From assembly GCA_027490955.1 (NCBI GenBank), contig JAIXXB010000004.1:62001-126000 (forward strand): a stretch of 64,000 bases of DNA, read 5' to 3'. A program made the translations under genes and the position numbers. The DNA is from Rhodobacter sp. GTDB taxonomy: Bacteria; Pseudomonadota; Alphaproteobacteria; Rhodobacterales; Rhodobacteraceae. Shown piece by piece: positions 59,706 through 64,000 of the stretch; positions within the stretch are counted from its first letter, which is position 1, and each line of letters begins with the position of its first letter. The notes beneath the pieces were generated by a model. That model saw nothing but the letters and a program-made list of their open reading frames with translations. It was not told the DNA's origin and did no database searches.

Positions 59706-60740
59706 CTATGGCACGGGAGTCCACAGAACATCATCAATACGGGGCGCACCCGTGGCCAGCATGACCACGCGGTCAAAGCCCATAGCAATGCCCGCAGCAT
59801 CGGGCATTTGGGCCAAAGCAGCCAAGAAATCTTCGTCAACGGGATAGGTTTCGCCATAAACGCACTGCTTCTCGGCCATTTCGGCAGCAAAGCGGCGGCG
59901 CTGTTCGTCTGGGTCGGTCAATTCGCCAAAACCATTGGCCAGCTCGACACCGCAGGCATAAACTTCGAACCGCTGGGCAAGACGCGAATCATCGGGCAGT
60001 TTGCGGGCAAGGGCCGCCTCGGCGGCGGGGTAGTGATCCAACATTGTCAGTCGGCCCATGCCCAGATGCGGCTCGACCCTTTCTGATAGGATGCGCGACA
60101 AAATATCGCTCCATGTATCGTCATCAGCCACGCGCAAACCAATGGCGCGGGCCTGCACCGCCAAGGCATCGCAGTTGGTTTCGCCCGCTGTATCCAGTGT
60201 CGCCAGCAGATCAATGCCAGCAAATCTTGCAAAGGCATCATGCAGCGAGATGCGTTCAAAGGGCGCAAAGGGATCGCACAGCTTATCACGAAAGCGTAAC
60301 CCATCGCTGCCCGCCGCCCGAACCGAAACCGCAATCAGCGCAGCAATATCATCCATCAAGACGCTGTAATCTGCGCCCGCACGATACCATTCCAACATGG
60401 TGAATTCTGGACTGTGCAACGCGCCCCTTTCGCGGTTGCGAAACACATGGGAAAAGGCGGCGATCTGCGTCTCGCCCGCGGCAAGCAGCTTTTTCATCGC
60501 AAATTCGGGACTGGTATGCAGATACATCTGCCGCGCCGCGCCATCATTGCCCAGCGCCTGCGTTGCAAAGCCATGCAGATGCGCCTCATTTCCAGGGCTG
60601 ATGGCCAGCGCGCTTGGGTCAACCTCGATAAATCCAGCATCTGCCAACCATGCCCTCTGCGCCGCCAGAATGCGATTCCGCGCCAGCAGCACAGGGCGGC
60701 GATCGGCGTGCGTTTGGGCATTCCACCACGGGTTTTGCAT
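59706..60740 (-). CDS. epmA: Elongation factor P beta-lysylation ligase EpmA
   Basis: A class II lysyl-tRNA-synthetase homologue without the anticodon domain (344 residues) that attaches beta-lysine to EF-P. Class II motifs are in place: motif 2 HVFRNRERGALHSPEFTMLE and motif 3 IAMGFDRVVMLATG. It is divergent from efp, its substrate gene, across 105 bases. EpmB, which makes beta-lysine, is not in the window. Confidence 0.93.
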   Translation of the reverse strand: MQNPWWNAQTHADRRPVLLARNRILAAQRAWLADAGFIEVDPSALAISPGNEAHLHGFATQALGNDGAARQMYLHTSPEFAMKKLLAAGETQIAAFSHVFRNRERGALHSPEFTMLEWYRAGADYSVLMDDIAALIAVSVRAAGSDGLRFRDKLCDPFAPFERISLHDAFARFAGIDLLATLDTAGETNCDALAVQARAIGLRVADDDTWSDILSRILSERVEPHLGMGRLTMLDHYPAAEAALARKLPDDSRLAQRFEVYACGVELANGFGELTDPDEQRRRFAAEMAEKQCVYGETYPVDEDFLAALAQMPDAAGIAMGFDRVVMLATGAPRIDDVLWTPVP

Positions 60741-60845
60741 GATTTTGGCTATCCTCTGGAGATTTGCAAAAAACTAGGCTAAAGCGCAGCCAGTCTGCGC
60801 AGCCCCCGATAGGGCTGGTCGCGCCCAAAAACAAGGATCAAACCC

Positions 60846-61412
60846 GTGAAAGTCATCGCTTCTAGCCTGCGCAAAGGCAATGTGGTTGAAATGGAAGGCA
60901 AGCTTTATGCCGTTCTAAAGGCCGAAAATTTCCATCCGGGCAAGGGCACCCCCACGACCTCGGTCGATATGCGTCGCATTTCTGATGGGGTGAAGGTGGC
61001 CGAACGCTGGCGCACCACCGAAATGGTGGAAAAGGCCAATGTGGACGAGCGGGAATATGATTTTCTGTATGAAGATGGTGAAGGCTACCACTTTATGGAG
61101 CCGACAACCTATGAACAATTCGCCGTGCATCCCGATGTGGTGGGCGACGATAAGGTGTTTTTGACCGAAGGCATCAAAGTATATCTGAAAACCTATGACG
61201 GCGTGGCGATTGCCATAGAACTGCCCCAGCGCGTTACTGTAGAAATCGCCGAAACCGAACCCGTGGTCAAAGGGCAAACGGCATCGTCCAGCTATAAGCC
61301 TGCCGTCTGCACCAACGGCTTGCGCGTGATGGTTCCGCCCCATATCGGGCCAGGTGTGCGCATTGTCATCAACACCGATGACTATGCCTACCAAGGGCGC
61401 GCGCAGGACTGA
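60846..61412 (+). CDS. efp: Elongation factor P
   Basis: EF-P rescues ribosomes stalled at polyproline. Its 188 residues form KOW, OB and C-terminal OB domains. The modified lysine is Lys33 in [11 protein letters not shown], equivalent to E. coli K34, and the surrounding PGKG loop is kept, fitting beta-lysylation by the neighbouring EpmA. The hydroxylation site of the C-terminal part, and the final [11 protein letters not shown], are also normal. AAGGATCAAACCC precedes the start. Confidence 0.95.
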   Translation: MKVIASSLRKGNVVEMEGKLYAVLKAENFHPGKGTPTTSVDMRRISDGVKVAERWRTTEMVEKANVDEREYDFLYEDGEGYHFMEPTTYEQFAVHPDVVGDDKVFLTEGIKVYLKTYDGVAIAIELPQRVTVEIAETEPVVKGQTASSSYKPAVCTNGLRVMVPPHIGPGVRIVINTDDYAYQGRAQD

Positions 61413-61455
61413 ACACGCAGCTTTTGGTTGATATTTGAGACGATTTTTTGCCCCC

Positions 61456-61484
61456 TTGTTTTTTGCATTGAAAAGGCGCATAGG
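61456..61484 (+). promoter_or_regulatory. Candidate promoter of the cold-shock gene
   Basis: TTGTTT (61456-61461) and CATAGG (61479-61484) with a 17-base spacer form a plausible -35/-10 pair. Transcription would begin near 61491, leaving a leader of about 115 bases. That leader includes a small hairpin CATCC-TGC-GGATG near 61570-61583. Long structured leaders are usual for cold-shock mRNAs. Confidence 0.35.
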
Positions 61485-61606
61485 GTGGGGGCGAAAAACG
61501 CTAATCTCGAAAAATCTGTGTCCTTACGGCTTCAGCTATCGATACTAACGTGACTGAGCCGCGCCATCGCATCCTGCGGATGGGACACTAAAACGGAGAT
61601 ATCACT

Positions 61607-61813
61607 ATGGCCAATGGCACAGTGAAATGGTTCAACGCAACCAAGGGTTTTGGCTTTATCGCCCCCGCAAATGGCAACAAAGACGTGTTCGTTCACGTCT
61701 CGGCGCTAGAGCGTGCAGGCATCCGCCAATTGAATGATGGTCAGGCAGTGACCTTTGACATCGAAGCAGGCCGTGATGGCCGCGAGTCGGCTGTCAATCT
61801 GGCACTGGCATAA
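61607..61813 (+). CDS. CspA-family cold-shock protein
   Basis: A 68-residue single-domain RNA chaperone with RNP1 (KGFGFIAP) and RNP2 (VFVHVSAL), starting [14 protein letters not shown]. It binds single-stranded RNA and DNA. ACGGAGATATCACT before the ATG provides a good ribosome binding site. It is followed by two hairpins, the second a clear bidirectional terminator. The divergent, long leader suggests temperature- or growth-dependent control of its own mRNA. Confidence 0.95.
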   Translation: MANGTVKWFNATKGFGFIAPANGNKDVFVHVSALERAGIRQLNDGQAVTFDIEAGRDGRESAVNLALA

Positions 61814-61828
61814 TCTGACGTAAACAGC

Positions 61829-61842
61829 GGGGCTTTCGCCCC
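61829..61842 (+). terminator. Short hairpin after the cold-shock gene
   Basis: GGGGC-TTTC-GCCCC forms a 5-base GC stem 16 bases after the csp stop. It lacks a T-run and is probably an accessory structure before the main terminator. Confidence 0.4.
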
Positions 61843-61860
61843 AAAGTTTCAGACAAAAAG

Positions 61861-61890
61861 AAACGGGAAAGGTTTGCGCCTTTCCCGTTT
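61861..61890. terminator. Bidirectional terminator between csp and hvrA
   Basis: AAACGGGAAAGG (61861-61872) and CCTTTCCCGTTT (61879-61890) form a perfect 12-base stem with a 6-base loop. TTCTTT follows on the plus strand and TTTCTTTTTG on the minus strand, so it can end both the csp and the hvrA transcripts, which converge here. Confidence 0.85.
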
Positions 61891-61913
61891 TTCTTTAGAT
61901 CGCGTCTTGTCGC

Positions 61914-62222
61914 TTAGATCATCATATCTTCGGGTTTTTTGCCCGATTTCAGCGCAGCCACAAACCACAACGGCTTGCGCCCGCGTCCCGACCACGTTTC
62001 TGAACCATTGGCGGGGTTGGCATATTTTGCCACCGCTGGCGAGCGCTTGCGCATTTTCGATGCGCCCGTCAGTTCCGAAATAGAAAATCCAAGTTCCCGC
62101 GCTTTTTCTTCCAGCGCGAGCAGAGCTTCGCGTTTTTTGCGGTCTTTGAAGCCCGCGATTTCCTTGGCAATGCGTGTTTGTAAATCCTTCAACTCTTTCA
62201 ATGAATACTGGGAAAGATCCAT
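61914..62222 (-). CDS. hvrA: H-NS-family regulator, HvrA-type
   Basis: A 102-residue H-NS-like nucleoid protein: an N-terminal coiled-coil dimerisation region (YSLKELKDLQTRIAKEIAGF) and the C-terminal DNA-binding motif YANPANGSETWSGRGRKPLWF. The order senC-regA-hvrA is that of Rhodobacter, where HvrA affects photosynthesis and nitrogen genes. The start at 62222 is chosen because AAGGAGA is 6 bases upstream of it, while the ATG at 62228 directly abuts that site. Confidence 0.9.
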   Translation of the reverse strand: MDLSQYSLKELKDLQTRIAKEIAGFKDRKKREALLALEEKARELGFSISELTGASKMRKRSPAVAKYANPANGSETWSGRGRKPLWFVAALKSGKKPEDMMI

Positions 62223-62307
62223 GGTCATTCTCCTTTATTGGTAACTGCACACTTTATTATGCCTGCCTTTGAAATTCTGCAATGGTTTTATGAAAATGCA
62301 ATCCATT

Positions 62308-62859
62308 CTATTTTGGGCTGCGTTTGGCCAAAATACGTTGCAAGGTGCGCCGATGCATCGACAATCGCCGCGCTGTTTCGGACACGTTTCTGTTACACAT
62401 CTCGTAAACGCGCTGAATATGTTCCCACCGCACCCGATCTGCCGACATCGGATTGTCCAATACGGGGGGCATTGCGCTGCCCTTAATCAGCAGGGCATTG
62501 GTAATGTCATCCGCATCGGCAGGCTTTGAAAGATAATCTGTTGCGCCAATTTTCACCGCAGCCACGGCGGTGGCAATCGCTCCGTATCCGGTCAAAACCA
62601 CGATACGGCAATCTGGGCGGCGTTCGCGCAGCAGCTCTACAACATCTAGGCCATTTCCATCCTCTAACCGCAGATCTACCACGGCATAGGCGGGCGGGCG
62701 GGCCGTTGCCACTGCGCGGCCCGCGGCCACAGATGTGACGGTTTCCACAACAAAACCGCGCTTTTCCATCGCCTTTGCCAGACGTTTGACGAATGTTTCA
62801 TCGTCATCCACCAAAAGCAGGCTGCGATCTGTGCCAAGCTCGGCTATCGTATTTTCCAC
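62308..62859 (-). CDS. regA: Redox response regulator RegA/PrrA
   Basis: A 183-residue two-component response regulator: acidic pocket LLVDDDETF, phospho-acceptor Asp62 (VVDLRLEDGNG), TGYGAI and the conserved SKPAD lysine. A Fis-like helix-turn-helix at the C-terminus follows (RNVSETARRLSMHRRTLQR), nearly invariant in RegA/PrrA/ActR. It controls energy-generating and redox pathways such as photosynthesis, carbon fixation and respiration. It lies between senC and hvrA and is divergent from regB. Confidence 0.95.
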   Translation of the reverse strand: MENTIAELGTDRSLLLVDDDETFVKRLAKAMEKRGFVVETVTSVAAGRAVATARPPAYAVVDLRLEDGNGLDVVELLRERRPDCRIVVLTGYGAIATAVAAVKIGATDYLSKPADADDITNALLIKGSAMPPVLDNPMSADRVRWEHIQRVYEMCNRNVSETARRLSMHRRTLQRILAKRSPK

Positions 62860-62920
62860 GGCATTCCCCTTTTCGTTTCTTTTAATCTAGGCCGCTAAAG
62901 GGATTAGGTCAAATCACCGA

Positions 62921-63547
62921 CTATTTTGCCGCATCTACAAAGCATTCCACCTGTGCAGCCATATCGGCAGCGCTGATATTGCGGTCAAAAAAGTCTACAA
63001 AACCAACATCAGGCAGCATGAGATAGCTAAAGGTAGAGTGATCCATCAAGTAATACTGCGGATCACCATCTGTCTGTTTCTGGTAATATGTTTTGTAAGC
63101 CAGCGATGCCGCCTTAACTTGGTCAGGCGTGCCCGTCAGCCCAATCATGCGGGGATGCAGCGCATCGGTAAAATCGCGCAACACCTCGGGCGTGTCGCGC
63201 TCGGGGTCGAAAGAGATGAAAACTGGGGTGACAATCTTTCCCGCGCTTTCCAAAATATCCACGGCTTCGGCGTTGCGGGCAGCATCCAAGGGGCAGATAT
63301 CTGGGCAAAACGTATAGCCGAAATAGACTAGGGTCGGCCCTGTAATCACGTCTTTGTCGGTCACAGTCTTTCCGTTTTCATCGGTCAGGGTGAAGGGGCC
63401 ACCAATCGCCCCGCCGCCGACCGCGCCGCCACGGCACTGGGCAAAGGGATCATCACCCGAGTGTTGCATGACATATAAAACACTGGCCCCGATCAGCCCC
63501 ACCACAGCCACAGCTGCAAAGCCCGCAATCAGACCTTCGTTTTTCAT
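62921..63547 (-). CDS. senC: SCO1/SenC/PrrC copper protein
   Basis: A 208-residue membrane-anchored thioredoxin-fold protein with one N-terminal helix (residues 6-27) and the copper site C-x3-C in YTFCPDICPLD plus the distal His in LMDHSTFSYLM. It delivers copper to cytochrome oxidase and, in Rhodobacter, modulates RegB signalling. An unusual Gly-rich linker (CRGGAVGGGAIGG) with an extra cysteine follows the helix. GGGAAAGGGCG precedes ATG 63547; the open frame extends to 63892 opposite regB. Confidence 0.94.
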   Translation of the reverse strand: MKNEGLIAGFAAVAVVGLIGASVLYVMQHSGDDPFAQCRGGAVGGGAIGGPFTLTDENGKTVTDKDVITGPTLVYFGYTFCPDICPLDAARNAEAVDILESAGKIVTPVFISFDPERDTPEVLRDFTDALHPRMIGLTGTPDQVKAASLAYKTYYQKQTDGDPQYYLMDHSTFSYLMLPDVGFVDFFDRNISAADMAAQVECFVDAAK

Positions 63548-63616
63548 GTCGCGCCCTTTCCCTTTTTGCTGCGCGACCCCTATATCACATCTATACCCAT
63601 GCGCGAGGCTGACAAT
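63548..63616. promoter_or_regulatory. Divergent regB-senC control region
   Basis: The 69-base gap contains the inverted repeat GTCGCG (63548-63553) and CGCGAC (63572-63577), 18 bases apart. RegA sites contain GCGAC/GTCGC halves, so self-regulation is conceivable. A TATATCACATCTATACC stretch (63581 onward) is the AT-rich part likely to hold a -10 for regB. Confidence 0.35.
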
Positions 63617-64000
63617 ATGACACGCCAAGACACTGGCAATATGCGGCTTTTGCAAATTGATTGGTTGCCCCTGCGCACGCTGATTTTGCTGCGTTGGCTG
63701 GCCGTTGTGGGGCAGCTTTTGGCGATATTTGTCGCCAGCCAAATCTATGCCTTCCAACTGCCGCTGGGCCTGTGCCTGCTGGTTATCAGCGCGGCGATGA
63801 GCGCCAATTTCATCCTTTCGGCAGTTTACCCGCCAACCAAACGCCTGTCTGAAAAAGAATCGATCGCAGCTTTGATGTTTGATTTGGTGCAACTGGCCGT
63901 CTTGGTGTTTTTGACGGGCGGTTTGACCAACCCCTTTGCCTTGTTGATGCTGGCACCTGTGATTGTGTCAGCCTCGGCGCTGAATTTGCGCGCAACTTTG
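63617..64000 (+). CDS. regB: Redox sensor histidine kinase RegB/PrrB (N-terminal part)
   Basis: The first 128 residues are present and the gene continues past the window. Four hydrophobic helices can be seen (RTLILLRWLAVVGQLLAIF, GLCLLVISAAMSANFIL, LMFDLVQLAVLVFL, and LMLAPVIVSASAL). GGLTNPF, the quinone-sensing heptad GGXXNPF of RegB, lies between helices 3 and 4. The redox-active cysteine and kinase domain are beyond the edge. GAGG 8 bases upstream supports ATG 63617; ATG 63599 is in frame too. Confidence 0.94.
   Translation, partial: MTRQDTGNMRLLQIDWLPLRTLILLRWLAVVGQLLAIFVASQIYAFQLPLGLCLLVISAAMSANFILSAVYPPTKRLSEKESIAALMFDLVQLAVLVFLTGGLTNPFALLMLAPVIVSASALNLRATL

Noticed and set aside
63548-63892. 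N-terminal extension of SenC to 323 residues
   Set aside because: It runs opposite the regB start with shadow-like composition; the signal-anchor start at 63547 has a good binding site.

Overview
The window reads as a chromosomal segment of an alphaproteobacterium of the order Rhodobacterales (Rhodobacteraceae / Roseobacter group). The strongest marker is the right end, where regB is divergent from senC, regA and an hvrA-type H-NS gene, an arrangement known from Rhodobacter. Other support comes from the Mur/sitABCD pair, the long-form PurC, the hemD/mitofilin-like/hemY block and moderately high GC. Genes are densely packed, with many 1- or 4-base overlaps. I saw no phage, insertion sequence, integrase or CRISPR array.

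Layout. 1-5.5 kb: a partial gene, purC, a sugar kinase, dtd, two Rhodobacterales-type proteins of unknown function and a TauE/SafE exporter with its TIGR02186 partner. 5.5-11.2 kb: a purine-nucleoside phosphorylase coupled to a BMP-type nucleoside ABC importer. 11.3-12.9 kb: rimI, tsaB and a NifU-like protein. 12.9-16.9 kb: a sitABCD-type metal importer facing a Mur-type Fur regulator. 16.9-22.7 kb: a VTT-FAD-oxidoreductase fusion followed by a YnjBCD-type ABC importer. 22.8-23.8 kb: a nucleotide-sugar epimerase.

23.8-38.2 kb is a large phosphonate (C-P lyase) region. It holds phnM, a DUF1045 2H phosphoesterase, phnG-phnH-phnI-HAD-phnJ-phnK-phnL-phnN, phnF, a second PhnM-like gene, and phnC-phnD-phnE-phnE followed by a hexapeptide transferase. 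PhnP is not in the window. A YihX-like HAD phosphatase sits between phnI and phnJ with 4-base overlaps on both sides. A palindrome between phnG and phnF fits a PhnF operator, and several Pho-box-like sites suggest phosphate control.

38.5-43.6 kb is a tightly overlapping galactoside operon: an SDR, dgoK, dgoA, an SMP-30 lactonase and a GH42 beta-galactosidase. It fits the oxidative (De Ley-Doudoroff) galactose route, but galactonate dehydratase is absent and the SDR lacks the usual catalytic lysine. 43.9-47.9 kb carries a glutamine-synthetase-like ligase, an aldehyde dehydrogenase and an iron-type alcohol dehydrogenase, which I read as a possible gamma-glutamylation route for an amino alcohol. 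A tRNA-Thr(CGU) follows.

48-61.9 kb is mostly housekeeping: hemY-like, a mitofilin-like protein, hemD, tsaD, gpsA, YciI, EVE, DUF1761 and DUF2853-like genes, ahcY, an orphan membrane protein, an HD hydrolase, moaE, moaD, pgsA, and the divergent pair epmA / efp, then a cold-shock gene. 61.9-64 kb is the redox regulatory locus hvrA-regA-senC / regB; regB runs off the end of the window but keeps its GGLTNPF quinone-sensing heptad.
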